Source of the DNA: Oligoflexia bacterium
GTDB taxonomy: Bacteria > Bdellovibrionota > UBA1018
Direction: 5' to 3'
DNA: 64,000 nt
Assembly (NCBI GenBank): GCA_031292385.1
Contig: JARLHE010000026.1
Location: forward strand, 1 to 64,000
In this document: piece after piece, positions 9,155-19,042 of the stretch
How the letters are laid out: each line of letters opens with the position of its first letter
How positions within the stretch are numbered: position 1 is the first letter of the stretch
Program-made: the position numbers and the translations under genes
Notes under the pieces: model-generated
Database searches by the model: none
Told to the model about the DNA's origin: nothing
What the model saw: only the letters and a program-made list of their open reading frames with translations

Positions 9155-9198
9155 TTCAAGCTCCTTTGCGTTACGTCAAACGAAACACGCATCTATTC

Positions 9199-10374
9199 TC
9201 AAATACCGCGGAACCTGCGCAAGGTGAAAAGAACATTCACCGACCCTAAACCCGCGATCGCCAAACAGCTCGGCCAAATAATAGATAGGCCCGCTCCTTT
9301 AAATAGAATCGCATAGCTTGCGTTAATATAGTGATGGAGCGGGAACGCTAAGGTCCCCACTCGGAGCCAAGCCGGCATCGCCTCAGGAGGCGTCCATGCC
9401 CCCGAAAGAAAGATCATGGGCGCGACCAGAAATATCGTCAGCATCCCGATCTGCGCCATATTGCGTGCGATGGTCGCGGCAAGAAGGCCCAGCGACGTGC
9501 TCGTGACGACGTACAAAACCGTCACGGCGACAAAAAGCGGAAAGCCGCCGCGGCTCGGAACGTGAAAAACCGGCCTCAGCACGAAAAACCAGCTCAGAAA
9601 CGTTCCCAGCAGCACGATCGAGGTCATCGCGAAAACCTTGGGAAGCAGGATCTGGAACGGGGAAAGCGGGGAAACCGTCAGCTGCTCGATGGTGCCTCTT
9701 TCCCGCTCACGGACCAACGCGGCTCCGGGTAAAAGAATCGCAAAGACCGTGATCACGTTCAAGAGCTGCGAAACCGACATAAACCAGCCTTCGTCCTGAT
9801 TCGGGTTGAATAAGGTGCGATACTCGTCGCGAAGCGGCGGGAAAAAGTCCGTGACCGAAGGCGGCAACTGGCTCAAGAGCGGGCTGCTGCGCATCGCGAA
9901 GTCGTTCACGATCCGCGCGGAATACATCGATGCCAAATAACCCGGAATCGAATGTGTCGTGTCCACTCTCATCTGCAGCGATTGCGATTCGTCGCGCAAA
10001 AGACGACGCTCGAATCCATGCGGGATTGCCAAAGAAATCATCGCATCGCCCCGCGCAAGTTCGGAATCGCCTCCCCGCGAAGGATCTCCGGATACCGGAA
10101 AAGATGGCATCGATATCGCATCTTCAACCGAAAAATACGGCGGTCGAAACTGCCTCACGAGGTCGCGCGACGCCTGGCTGCGATCGGCATCGTACACGAT
10201 CGTCGCGGCATTCCTCAATTGAAGCGTCACGCCGCTTCCAGCGAAGTAGACATCACCGGTAAACGCGTAAACCATGAAGACCATCAGGGTGATATCCCTG
10301 AAGATCTGAAGATACTCCTTGATCGCGAGCGCGTACACTTGAGTGAGCCATCGACGCTTGTTTTCGCTGATCAT
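9199..10374 (-). CDS. ybhR: ABC-2 transporter permease, YbhR-like
   Basis: A 391-aa inner-membrane permease: one N-terminal membrane segment, a large periplasmic domain (about 45-185), then five membrane segments with the ABC-2 hallmark RERERGTIEQLTVSPLSPFQI near 227-247. Start ATG overlaps the stop of the YbhS-like gene (ATGA). With its sister permease it forms the membrane path for the YbhF-like ATPase; in E. coli the YbhGFSR system is an export pump for drugs/cations. Substrate here is unknown. Confidence 0.85.
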   Translation of the reverse strand: MISENKRRWLTQVYALAIKEYLQIFRDITLMVFMVYAFTGDVYFAGSGVTLQLRNAATIVYDADRSQASRDLVRQFRPPYFSVEDAISMPSFPVSGDPSRGGDSELARGDAMISLAIPHGFERRLLRDESQSLQMRVDTTHSIPGYLASMYSARIVNDFAMRSSPLLSQLPPSVTDFFPPLRDEYRTLFNPNQDEGWFMSVSQLLNVITVFAILLPGAALVRERERGTIEQLTVSPLSPFQILLPKVFAMTSIVLLGTFLSWFFVLRPVFHVPSRGGFPLFVAVTVLYVVTSTSLGLLAATIARNMAQIGMLTIFLVAPMIFLSGAWTPPEAMPAWLRVGTLAFPLHHYINASYAILFKGAGLSIIWPSCLAIAGLGSVNVLFTLRRFRGI

Positions 10375-11540
10375 CGGCTGGGCCTCTTGCTAAAAAGAGA
10401 ATAGCCGGCGAAAAAAAGCACGGCCAGATAGACACCGAGAATCGCGGATCCTCTTGCCGCGGCCGCCCAACCCTCTCCCTTAAGAAAAATATTGTCGACG
10501 ATACTCGTGTAATACATCGCGGGAAGAAGATGCGCGATCACCCGTGCCGCGGGAGTGGACGAGGAGATCGGGAACAAAAGCCCTGAATAGAGAACCGCGG
10601 GCAACAACGTGATGATGATCGTGATGATCATGGCGGCGATCTGCGTCCGGACCAGGACCGAAACCAGAAGACCGATCGCGGTGGTGCAGATCACATAGAT
10701 CGCGGTTGCGAAGAAGAACGCCGGCACGCTTCCTTTGAACGCAACTTGAAATACGAGCGTGGCGATCAGAAAAAGAACGATGGAGTTGCAAAATGAGATC
10801 CCGACATAGGGCGCGAGCTTGCCAATTAGGAATTCGGACTTCGTGACGTCGGAGGAATAAATATTGTAAATCGAGCCGCTTTCCTTTTCGCGCACCACGC
10901 CGATGACCGTGAGAAACGGCGGGCTCATCAGGAGAATCGCCATGATCAACTTGGGCACGATCGACCACCGGCTCTGGATGTTCTCGTTGTAGAGATACCG
11001 GGCCTCGATGCGGATCGGCTGGAGCTTTTCGCGAGCGACGACCTCGGGAATCCCGATGAGGGAAGAGATCTCGCGGGCGGTGAGATCGAGGTTCGCCGCT
11101 CCGTTTATGGCGATAATGTAACCCTTGGTGATCTGAGCGCGCGAGGGGAACGTCCCATCGATCACGCTCCGTACCTGGACCGGATTTCGACGGATCAGGT
11201 TTTTCTCGAAATCGGGCGGGATCTCGATCACCGCCCGGATCCGATCGGATTTGATCGGCCGATCGAGCTCGTCAATGCTGGAAGCGTAGCCCATGAAGCG
11301 GAAATAGCGGGCCGAAATGAACCGATAAGCATACTCCCGGCTCAGCGCCGAGTGGTCCCGATCGACGATGACCAAGGGGATGTTCTCGACGTCGAGGGAA
11401 AGCCCGTATCCGACGACGATCATCAGAGCCGAGGGCACGAGGAATGCGAGCGCGAAGAAAAGCCGGTCGCGGACGATCTCCCGCCACTCTTTTACGGCGA
11501 TCGCGGCGATTCTCGCCGGCTGAATCCTGCGGAAACTCAC
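10371..11540 (-). CDS. ybhS: ABC-2 transporter permease, YbhS-like
   Basis: A 389-aa ABC-2 permease with the same layout as its downstream paralogue: N-terminal membrane anchor (LFFALAFLVPSALMIVVGYG), periplasmic domain and five C-terminal membrane segments; VVREKESGSIYNIYSSDVTKSE is the cytoplasmic coupling motif. The frame is open far upstream (to 11774) inside the ATPase gene, but GTG at 11540, overlapping the ATPase stop as GTGA, is the sensible start and gives the family length. Confidence 0.85.
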   Translation of the reverse strand: MSFRRIQPARIAAIAVKEWREIVRDRLFFALAFLVPSALMIVVGYGLSLDVENIPLVIVDRDHSALSREYAYRFISARYFRFMGYASSIDELDRPIKSDRIRAVIEIPPDFEKNLIRRNPVQVRSVIDGTFPSRAQITKGYIIAINGAANLDLTAREISSLIGIPEVVAREKLQPIRIEARYLYNENIQSRWSIVPKLIMAILLMSPPFLTVIGVVREKESGSIYNIYSSDVTKSEFLIGKLAPYVGISFCNSIVLFLIATLVFQVAFKGSVPAFFFATAIYVICTTAIGLLVSVLVRTQIAAMIITIIITLLPAVLYSGLLFPISSSTPAARVIAHLLPAMYYTSIVDNIFLKGEGWAAAARGSAILGVYLAVLFFAGYSLFSKRPSR

Positions 11541-13474
11541 GCCGCCCCCTCCTGCTCCAGGCCCGTGATCCGGTGAACAAAGACGTCTTCCATCGTAAAC
11601 GGTCGCTCCCGCACCTCTCCATGCGAAATCCCGGCCAGGGCCAGGACTCGCGCGATACCGACAAGGTCGGCATCGGGGGATTTCGAAAAAATCCGTACGC
11701 GGCTTCCGAGCAGTGCAGGGCCGGAGAAGCCATTCGTGCCCAAGAGTTCGACAGCTCGGTAGGGATCCGCGCACGAGAACTCGAGAATCCGACCGACCTC
11801 CTTTTCAAGCCTCGCTTTCAGTTCCGCCGGAGAGGCGTCTTCCACGGCTCGGCCGGCGTACATCAGCGCGATATGATCGCAATGTTCGGCCTCGCTCATG
11901 TAATGAGTCGTGACGAGAATTCCGACGCCTTTTTCCCGCGCCAGCCGGTAGATGACTTCCCAAAACGATCTGCGCCCAAGCGGATCGACACCCGATGTCG
12001 GCTCGTCCAGAAAAAGAACCTGCGGCTCGTGAATCAACGCGCAACCCAAGGCCAGGCGCTGCCGCACTCCCATGGGAAGCCGGCCCGAAAGCTGGTTCAG
12101 GAAAACATGGAGATCCGCCATGTCCAGGATCTCATCCACCCTGCGCTTGGCTCGAGCGCCCGAAATCCCATAAATACCCGCATAAAGCCGCAGATTCTCC
12201 AAAACCGTCAGATCCTGATACAGGGAAAACGCCTGCGACATATAACCCAGCCGCGTTTTCACGCTCCCGCCCGCGGCCGCGACATCGATTCCTCCGACGC
12301 GCGCGCTTCCGGAAGACGGGGGAATGATTCCCGTGAGCATCTTGATCACCGTGGTCTTACCCGCTCCATTGGCCCCGAGCAGCCCGAAGATCTCTCCGGA
12401 CCGAACCTGAAAGCTCACGCTGTCCACGGCGCGAAAGCTATCAAAGACCCGGCTCAGATCCCGTGCCTCAATCGCAAGCGCGGCGCTCGCAACGGAACGC
12501 TCGCGGGAAATGAGAGACGGGGCCGCCGGCTTTGCTTCGTCTCGCCGCAGCAGGGCAATGAATGTATCCTCAAGATCGGGATCGGTCGCTTCCGCGGATT
12601 CGATCCGAAAACTTGAGAGCTTTTCGGTGACTTCGCTGATCGCCTCTTGGCCAAATCGCTCACCCACGAAGACCCGAAGGGAATCTCCACGGCGCTCGAT
12701 CTGCGGAGTCCAAGCCCGGAGCCTTTCGAATGCCTCATCCGAGGGTTCGGCGCGCACGGAGACAATGGATCCGCGGGCGGACCGGCGCATTTCCTCGGGC
12801 GTTCCTTGAAGCAAAACTTTTCCCCGATGCAAGAGCGCGACCCGAGTGAACCGATCAGCCTCGTCCAAGTAAGCGGTCGAGACGAGCGCCGTAATGCCGC
12901 GATCCTGAATCAGAGAATGAAGGATCGACCAAAAATCCCGCCGCGAAACCGGATCAACGCCCGTGGTGGGCTCGTCAAGGATCAGAAGCTCTGGCTCGTG
13001 GATAATGCTGCAGATCAGGCCGAGTTTCTGCTTCATCCCCCCGGACAGGTGCTTCATCGGACGATCTTTGAAATGCTTCAGACGCGTCATCGAAAGCAAC
13101 TCCGCTTTCCTCTGTTTGAGCGCCGCGGAGGGCACGAGCCGGAGCTTCGCGAAAAAATCGATATTTTCCTCCACCGAGAGGTCCGCGTAGAGATTCAGCC
13201 CCAAGCCCTGAGGCATGAAACCGAGACGGCTCTTCACGGCTTCTGCGCTGGCTTCGGAATCGATGCTCGTTCCGAACACGCGAACATCCCCGGCATCCTG
13301 CGCGAGCACGCCCGCGATGATCTTCATGATGCTGCTTTTTCCGGCGCCATCCGGCCCGATCAGACCGTATAGCTCGCCTTTGCTCACTTGAAGATCGACG
13401 CCGCGAACGGCCTCTGTCGAGCCGTAAACTTTGACGATACCTTTCGCGTCCGTCACCATTTGGGGCGTCGCCAC
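11537..13474 (-). CDS. ybhF: Double ABC-type ATPase, YbhF-like
   Basis: A 645-aa protein with two fused nucleotide-binding domains. Half 1: Walker A GPDGAGKSS (40-48), signature LSGGMKQKL (143-151), Walker B LLILDEPTTG (163-172). Half 2: Walker A GANGAGKTT (367-375), a degenerate signature LSGRLPMGVRQRL (462-474), Walker B VLFLDEPTSG (486-495). The weakened second signature is also typical of YbhF. It powers the two permeases downstream; start overlaps the HlyD-like gene by 22 bases. Confidence 0.9.
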   Translation of the reverse strand: MATPQMVTDAKGIVKVYGSTEAVRGVDLQVSKGELYGLIGPDGAGKSSIMKIIAGVLAQDAGDVRVFGTSIDSEASAEAVKSRLGFMPQGLGLNLYADLSVEENIDFFAKLRLVPSAALKQRKAELLSMTRLKHFKDRPMKHLSGGMKQKLGLICSIIHEPELLILDEPTTGVDPVSRRDFWSILHSLIQDRGITALVSTAYLDEADRFTRVALLHRGKVLLQGTPEEMRRSARGSIVSVRAEPSDEAFERLRAWTPQIERRGDSLRVFVGERFGQEAISEVTEKLSSFRIESAEATDPDLEDTFIALLRRDEAKPAAPSLISRERSVASAALAIEARDLSRVFDSFRAVDSVSFQVRSGEIFGLLGANGAGKTTVIKMLTGIIPPSSGSARVGGIDVAAAGGSVKTRLGYMSQAFSLYQDLTVLENLRLYAGIYGISGARAKRRVDEILDMADLHVFLNQLSGRLPMGVRQRLALGCALIHEPQVLFLDEPTSGVDPLGRRSFWEVIYRLAREKGVGILVTTHYMSEAEHCDHIALMYAGRAVEDASPAELKARLEKEVGRILEFSCADPYRAVELLGTNGFSGPALLGSRVRIFSKSPDADLVGIARVLALAGISHGEVRERPFTMEDVFVHRITGLEQEGAA

Positions 13475-14364
13475 GACACGTCGTCCTTCCAGCGGATCAT
13501 CGCGTCTGCGGGAAGCCCCGGGGAAAGCTCATGCTCCGGATTCGAGGTTAGCGAAAGTTTCACGGCGTACACCAGCTTGACGCGCTCGTCTTGGGTTTGC
13601 ACTTCTTTTGGAGTGAATTCCGCGCGGGGAGCGATGGACGTCACGGTCGCCTCGAACGCTTGTCCCGGAAAAGCATCCGTATAGATTCGCGCGGGAAGTC
13701 CGAGCCGGACTTTTCCGATGTCCACTTCCGGAACATAGACTTTGAGATACAGGCGATCCAGGTTGACGATCGTATAAAGAGGCGCTCCGGCAGGCACAAC
13801 TTCTCCTTCTTCTCGCACTTTAGTAGTGACCGTCCCGTCAGTTGGAGAATTAACCGTCAGATCATTCACGACGCTTTGGGCCTCGACGACGGTCGCACTC
13901 GCCTGCGCTTGATTCGCGGCCGCGACACGCATCTCGATCGACGCCTCCTCGCCTTTATGCCGATCAATCGCGCCTTCGCGGGCCAGGCGCCCATAGCGAC
14001 GCGCGTCTCGGGCGGCCTGCTCTTCCGCGGCCGCGGCTTTTTCGAGGGAAGCCTTGGCCTCTTCGAGTTTCGCGAGCGCTTGTTGCGACTCGAAACGCAC
14101 GAGAAGGTCTCCCTTCTTGACCGACGCTCCTTCGGCTACCGTCATTTGCAGGATCTTGCCCGGTTGCTTTCCGGCGATCGCGACCTCATCCCCTTCGATC
14201 CGGCCGTTCACCTGCACGAGTCCCTCCGGAATCCGATGAAGCAGGACCCACGCGCTCCATCCTCCCAGTAGCAGGGCGATGGCCACTAACAGGAGCACCG
14301 CTTTCGAATTCCCGGTGACGAGCTTTTTCAGACCGCCTCTGACTTCGTTCACTGATCCTGTCAT
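13453..14364 (-). CDS. HlyD/YbhG-like membrane fusion protein
   Basis: A 303-aa periplasmic adaptor: membrane anchor at about 18-40 (VLLLVAIALLLGGWSAWVLL), first lipoyl half (VNGRIEGDEVAIAGKQPGKI), an Ala/Glu-rich coiled-coil hairpin (about 85-150), second lipoyl half (TVNSPTDGTVTTKVREEGEVV) and a beta-barrel. It links the inner-membrane ABC pump to the TolC-like channel. Start overlaps the upstream stop by 4 bases. Confidence 0.9.
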   Translation of the reverse strand: MTGSVNEVRGGLKKLVTGNSKAVLLLVAIALLLGGWSAWVLLHRIPEGLVQVNGRIEGDEVAIAGKQPGKILQMTVAEGASVKKGDLLVRFESQQALAKLEEAKASLEKAAAAEEQAARDARRYGRLAREGAIDRHKGEEASIEMRVAAANQAQASATVVEAQSVVNDLTVNSPTDGTVTTKVREEGEVVPAGAPLYTIVNLDRLYLKVYVPEVDIGKVRLGLPARIYTDAFPGQAFEATVTSIAPRAEFTPKEVQTQDERVKLVYAVKLSLTSNPEHELSPGLPADAMIRWKDDVSWRRPKW

Positions 14365-15698
14365 AACGCGCCGATCGCTCTCCGGAGGCGAATGCCGCCA
14401 ATCACCGAGTCGTAAACCGCATTGTTGTAATTCCCCAGCGTGAGAACCCGAAGCGACTCGGCATCAAGAACTTCGGTATTGGTCGCCAAGTTCGCGGCAT
14501 ATCTGGATTTTGTTTCCTTGAGATTTTCATCCGCCTGCGCGACGGCCTGGCGAGTCACCTGCAAACGCCGTCTCGCCTCGTCCGCGTCAAGATACGATTT
14601 TCTCACCTGAAGCTCGATCAACGACCTCAACTCCTCTCGCCGTTCGGCGGCGGCGCTCGCCTTCTCGTCGACGGCCGCGGCGCGCTTCAGGGTCTGCCCG
14701 AAATCAAACACATCCCAAGAAACGCCGACCGTCGCCGCGACGAACGTATTTCTCGTCAGATAGGAGTCATCGATATAAGTGACCGATCCGGTGAGCGCGA
14801 CTTGAGGCCAAGCCTCGCCTCGCACGCTTGCGGCCTGATTCCTGAGGGAATTTTCCTGCATCTGTGTCGCTTCAATTTCAACGCGGGCTTGCAGCGCGCG
14901 TTCAGTCAACGTGTCGAGCGAGTCCTTCACCACGGCCGAAAGCTCCATTTCGGCAAGCTCGACGGGCCGGCCGAGCGGCCGTCCCAGGAGCCTATTATAA
15001 GATGCGGTCGCAAGATCCAGGGCGTTGCTCGCCTGCAAAGCTTTTTGCTCGGCATCGGCCGACGCGGTCTGGGCGCTCAAAAGATCGGCCTTGGAAACCA
15101 GGTCGTGATCGTACATCCGGGCTACCTGAGCGCTATGAGAATGCAAGCTCTCGACATGGCTTTCGGCGACGGAGACCGCTTTTCGTGCCCGCAGAATATT
15201 TACATAAGCGTCGGCGACTTCCATTTTGACGTCCTGTTGCACCTGCTGATGCTCAAGTCGGGAGGCATCGTATCCGTTTTCCGCGGCGGCAATCCCATGA
15301 CTGATTTTTCCCGAAGTGAATACCGGGACACTCAAGGCTCCCTGGACCGCTAAAAAATCCTTATTGAGGAAGGATGCTTCTACGGGAGGCAATAGCGGAA
15401 TCCCCGGAAAGGAGAACTGAAACGCGGGCTGATCGGCGAGCCAGGTATACCCCCCCAGCGCGGTCAACCGCGGAAGCCGGGTTCTGCGCGCCGCCGAGAG
15501 CGTCGCCTCGGCCGACTCACCGGAGTGTTCCGAGGCGGCAATTCGATGATCCTTGGCTAGAGCTTCCTTCCAAGCGCTCTCCAAGGTATCCGCTTGTCCT
15601 GCGGTCATCGCTATTGAGAAGACAGTGCCGAACGTCAAGAGGGCATTAGCGCCCGAATTCAAAAGGTGTCTCAGACTCAGCCGCCCGCCATGGATCAT
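14361..15698 (-). CDS. TolC-like outer-membrane efflux protein
   Basis: A 445-aa outer membrane factor: a signal-peptide-like N-terminus ending near GQA, then two repeated helical/barrel halves (e.g. YDASRLEHQQVQQDVKMEVA and AAAERREELRSLIELQVRKS) as in the OEP family. It is the first gene of the five-gene exporter operon, providing the trimeric outer-membrane tunnel. Divergent from the M48 protease across 102 bp. Confidence 0.9.
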   Translation of the reverse strand: MIHGGRLSLRHLLNSGANALLTFGTVFSIAMTAGQADTLESAWKEALAKDHRIAASEHSGESAEATLSAARRTRLPRLTALGGYTWLADQPAFQFSFPGIPLLPPVEASFLNKDFLAVQGALSVPVFTSGKISHGIAAAENGYDASRLEHQQVQQDVKMEVADAYVNILRARKAVSVAESHVESLHSHSAQVARMYDHDLVSKADLLSAQTASADAEQKALQASNALDLATASYNRLLGRPLGRPVELAEMELSAVVKDSLDTLTERALQARVEIEATQMQENSLRNQAASVRGEAWPQVALTGSVTYIDDSYLTRNTFVAATVGVSWDVFDFGQTLKRAAAVDEKASAAAERREELRSLIELQVRKSYLDADEARRRLQVTRQAVAQADENLKETKSRYAANLATNTEVLDAESLRVLTLGNYNNAVYDSVIGGIRLRRAIGAL

Positions 15699-15800
15699 AA
15701 AGCTTCTTTAATGTCCGGCCGAAGCATTGTCCATAGACTGCTCCGCGAAATTGGTTGATTTTCAGAGACAAGCTGGCAGCCACCTTGCTAAATAAAAATA

Positions 15801-16616
15801 ATGCAATCTGTTCGCGCCATTTTTAGAGCTTTTTCGCTTCTTTGCCTCAGCGCGCCTCTATTCCTGGACTCGTGCGCAACCTCTCCTACTGGCCGCAAAC
15901 AATTGATGATCGTACCGGATAGCGAAGTCAATCAGCTGGGGATTCAGTCCTTTGATCAGATGAAACAGCAGGTCAAGATCAGCCATAATGCGAAGCAAAT
16001 CAAATTCGTCCAATGCGTCGCCGATGCGGTGATTGCGGCAGCGCACGGAAAGCCGAACATTCCGGACCAATGGGAAGTGACGCTCTTTAATACGCCCGAT
16101 GTCAACGCGTTCGCCTTGCCGGGCGGAAGGATCGGGGTATACTCCGGGATTCTGAAGGTCACGAAGACCGATGGGCAGCTTGCGGCGGTGCTTGCACACG
16201 AAGTGGGCCATGTGATTTCGCGACATGGCGCGGAGCGAATGTCGCAATCGGTGGCCGAGCAAGGCGGCCTGATCGCGGTGGGAGCGGCTACGAACAATAG
16301 TCCTTATATCGGCGCGGCACTTGGGCTCGGCACCCAGTACGGAATCATCCTCCCCTTCAGTCGCACCCAAGAACGGGAAGCCGATGAAGTCGGGTTGCAG
16401 CTCATGGCCGAAGCCGGATTCGACCCTCACCAGGCGATCGAGCTTTGGAAAAACATGGAAGAAGCCTCAGGCGGGAATCGGCCGCCCGAGCTTTTGTCTG
16501 ATCATCCGTCGGATCCGAACCGGATTCAAGATCTCGAAAGTCACATGAACGATGCGGTGGCCCGGTATGAGCAAGCAAACGCTGCCGGCAAGGCGCCACA
16601 CTGTCCGCATCCTTAG
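15801..16616 (+). CDS. M48 family metallopeptidase, probable lipoprotein
   Basis: A 271-aa Zn protease. HEVGH (133-137) and the EREADEVG third-ligand motif (191-198) are intact. The N-terminus is a lipoprotein-like signal with Cys 25 (LFLDSC), so it probably sits in the periplasm attached to a membrane. It is of the LoiP/YcaL/Oma1 type, associated with quality control of outer-membrane proteins. The histidine kinase gene follows after 14 bp and may be co-transcribed. Confidence 0.92.
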   Translation: MQSVRAIFRAFSLLCLSAPLFLDSCATSPTGRKQLMIVPDSEVNQLGIQSFDQMKQQVKISHNAKQIKFVQCVADAVIAAAHGKPNIPDQWEVTLFNTPDVNAFALPGGRIGVYSGILKVTKTDGQLAAVLAHEVGHVISRHGAERMSQSVAEQGGLIAVGAATNNSPYIGAALGLGTQYGIILPFSRTQEREADEVGLQLMAEAGFDPHQAIELWKNMEEASGGNRPPELLSDHPSDPNRIQDLESHMNDAVARYEQANAAGKAPHCPHP

Positions 16617-16630
16617 ATTGCGGTAACGAC

Positions 16631-18127
16631 ATGACTGAATCGGAGATAAGGCAACAGCAAAACCGAATGGCGACCGCGGAGCGGCTGGCGCATTACGGAT
16701 CTTGGGAATGGGATCTCGACAAGAATGAATTGCGCGCCTCGGATAACTGGTATCGTATCCATGGGCTTAATCCGCAACCCATTACCATGGAAAAATTAAT
16801 GCCGCTCGCGCATCCCGATGATCGTGCGGCGATTGAGCTCGCCTTCGACGAGGCCCTTCGCGAGCAGAGAAGCTATGACATTCAACATCGGATCATCAAA
16901 CAAGATACGGGTGAAGTCAGATGGTTACAGGCCTACGGCGAACTATCGGAAGACAAGGACGGGACTCACCGAAAATTGATCGGCGCATCCCAGGACATCA
17001 CCCGATACAAACAAGTGGAAGAGGCGCTGCATGCGGCGGCGGCCTTCAGCCAAAGCCTGATTGATTCAATGTTGGACGGATTTTCCGTTTTGGACGCGCA
17101 AGGCGTTCAGGCGGATGTCAATCCGTCGCTCTGCCAAATGACTGGCTTCTCAAAAGAGGAGCTCATCGGGACCAAACCCCCGTTTCCCTATTGGCCACCC
17201 GAAGAATATGAGCGGATTCAAGCCGCGCTCGATAAAGCCTTGAAGAGAGATTTCGGTGACTTCGAGCTGATCTTCATGCGTAAAAGCGGCGAACGCTTCC
17301 CGGTCATTGTCAGCCCTTCCGTGGTTAACGACAAGAACGGCAACCCCACCGGCTACTTGGCGACCGTAAAGGACATCACCGAGCGAAAAGCCCTGGAAAA
17401 CGACCTTCGCGCCGCAGTTGAGATTCGGGACGAATTCATGTCGGTTGCTTCGCATGAGCTGAGAACTCCGCTGACGGCTTTGCACCTCCAGCTCCAACTG
17501 CTAGCTCGTCTCTCTTCGGTGACCGGCGCAGTAACGGACCGCAATATCGGGGACCTGAGCAAAGGTGCGCTCGCCTCCGCGCAGTCCCTTGTCCATCTTT
17601 TGGATGACCTGCTCGATGTCACGCGGATTCGAGTCGGGAGGCTGAAACTCAAAGCGGAAAAAATGGACCTTCGATCCGCCGTCGCGAACGCGATCGCTCT
17701 TGTGCAAGAATTCGCCAAGCAAAGAGGCAGCGTCATTACCCTCAATGCTGATCAGCCTCTTGTCGGGAGCTGGGATCCCGTCCGGATCAGCCAGATTCTC
17801 TCGAATCTGCTTTCAAACGCCATCAAATACGGGGACGGCAAGCCGATTGAGGTGACGTTGATCGAGGATCCGAGCGCCGGCGTGGCTCGCATCCTGGTAC
17901 GAGACCAAGGGATCGGGATCTCGCCCGAAATGCAGAGCAAGATTTTCGAGCGATTCCATCGGGCGGTTTCCGGCGACAAGATCACGGGCCTGGGACTGGG
18001 ACTCTATATCGCCCGGCAGATCATCGAAGCCCACCGCGGCAATATCCGCGTCGAAAGCGGGCCGAACGAGGGATCGCTGTTCAGTGTCGAGCTGCCCCTC
18101 CACCCTGCGCCGGAAGAGGCGTCATAA
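16631..18127 (+). CDS. Soluble PAS-PAS hybrid sensor histidine kinase
   Basis: A 498-aa kinase without membrane segments: PAS of the PAS_3 type (about 20-130), second PAS (about 140-255), HisKA with phospho-acceptor His 275 in ASHELRTPL, and HATPase with N-box NLLSNAIKYG (392-401), G1 DQGIGIS (425-431) and G2 GLGLGLYIA (453-461). It senses a cytoplasmic signal and would phosphorylate a response regulator, but no regulator gene is nearby, so it is an orphan. It lies immediately upstream of the Agl/Glt-like locus, which makes regulation of that locus possible but unproven. Confidence 0.92.
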   Translation: MTESEIRQQQNRMATAERLAHYGSWEWDLDKNELRASDNWYRIHGLNPQPITMEKLMPLAHPDDRAAIELAFDEALREQRSYDIQHRIIKQDTGEVRWLQAYGELSEDKDGTHRKLIGASQDITRYKQVEEALHAAAAFSQSLIDSMLDGFSVLDAQGVQADVNPSLCQMTGFSKEELIGTKPPFPYWPPEEYERIQAALDKALKRDFGDFELIFMRKSGERFPVIVSPSVVNDKNGNPTGYLATVKDITERKALENDLRAAVEIRDEFMSVASHELRTPLTALHLQLQLLARLSSVTGAVTDRNIGDLSKGALASAQSLVHLLDDLLDVTRIRVGRLKLKAEKMDLRSAVANAIALVQEFAKQRGSVITLNADQPLVGSWDPVRISQILSNLLSNAIKYGDGKPIEVTLIEDPSAGVARILVRDQGIGISPEMQSKIFERFHRAVSGDKITGLGLGLYIARQIIEAHRGNIRVESGPNEGSLFSVELPLHPAPEEAS

Positions 18128-18175
18128 ATCCGTCACCTGCCCGAACGCAAATTTGATGGATGAACCATTGCGTCT

Positions 18176-18204
18176 TTGAAACGACCACCTTAATCTTTTA
18201 TTGT
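18176..18204 (+). promoter_or_regulatory. Candidate sigma-70 promoter for the motor operon
   Basis: TTGAAA (18176-18181) and TATTGT (18199-18204) are separated by 17 bp, about 125 bp upstream of the TolQ-like start, inside the 201-bp gap after the kinase gene. The match is moderate. Confidence 0.35.
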
Positions 18205-18328
18205 AGGTTTGAAAACATTTGGTTGGCCCATATTTCATGGATGAGTTTGGCCCGAGACCTCAATCACATCATAAGCCATTTCTCGTTCGTAAAATCGGTT
18301 CCAACTGGCAACGCAAGGAGTCGATCCG

Positions 18329-19042
18329 ATGAATGGGATAGGCGAGTTCATTCAAGAAAATTTCATGCACGTCGCGCCGATTTTGATCGCCGGGGCCATA
18401 GCGCTCGTGATCGCCCTTGAACGCTTGGCGGCCCTCATTTGGTCCTACCCGCTGAATCGCCCGAGCGCTTTTTACGAAAAGATCCGAAATCTCATTTTGA
18501 ACGAAAAAATCAGCGAAGCGATCGCCTACTGCGAGCGATATCGCCAAAAGCCGGCCGCGAACGTCGTTCGCGAAGGATTGCTCCGCGCGCATCAGCCCGA
18601 AAGCGTGATCGCGCACGGCCTTGAGATCGCCGTGGGCGAAGCCCAGGAAAGAATCGGCGCGCGAACCGCGTTTCTCGCGACGATCGCTAACGTCGCAACC
18701 CTTCTCGGCTTGTTCGGAACCATCCTGGGCCTGATCCAGTCATTTGAAGCCGTCGGGGGCGCGAACGCCCAACAGCGCTCGGCGTTGCTTGCCAAAGGCA
18801 TTTCGACCGCCATGAACGCCACTATGCTGGGCTTGGCGGTTGCGATTCCTTGCATGATCCTCTTCAGCTTTCTTACTAATCGTACGAACAGGCTGAACGC
18901 GGAGGCTGAGCGCGCAGCGATCCGCGTGATGGACTTCATCAAGCAACTTTACTTCTCCGATAGCCACCATGAACCTCACGGCGGAAGCCCGATCCAAGGC
19001 TCAGCCCAAGGCATTCGTCCCGCGAGTACGAGGGTCGGATGA
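18329..19042 (+). CDS. TolQ/ExbB/MotA-like proton-channel protein (AglR-like)
   Basis: A 237-aa inner-membrane protein with three membrane segments: about 15-38, a long cytoplasmic loop, then 112-135 (ATIANVATLLGLFGTILGLI) and 157-180 (ISTAMNATMLGLAVAIPCMI). The TLLGLFGTILGL signature is diagnostic of MotA/TolQ/ExbB. AAGGAG lies eight bases before ATG 18329. It overlaps the next gene (ATGA), and the set of one TolQ plus two TolR proteins matches the AglR-AglQ-AglS motor of Myxococcus gliding rather than a plain Tol or TonB system. It should conduct protons to drive the AgmX-like protein. Confidence 0.9.
   Translation: MNGIGEFIQENFMHVAPILIAGAIALVIALERLAALIWSYPLNRPSAFYEKIRNLILNEKISEAIAYCERYRQKPAANVVREGLLRAHQPESVIAHGLEIAVGEAQERIGARTAFLATIANVATLLGLFGTILGLIQSFEAVGGANAQQRSALLAKGISTAMNATMLGLAVAIPCMILFSFLTNRTNRLNAEAERAAIRVMDFIKQLYFSDSHHEPHGGSPIQGSAQGIRPASTRVG

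Noticed and set aside
10371..11774. Longer YbhS-like frame with 78 extra N-terminal residues
   Set aside because: The extension lies in the YbhF-like gene; GTG 11540 overlapping the ATPase stop is the normal start.
11444..12616. 390-codon forward frame opposite the YbhF-like gene
   Set aside because: No recognisable domain; the reverse strand has both Walker sets.
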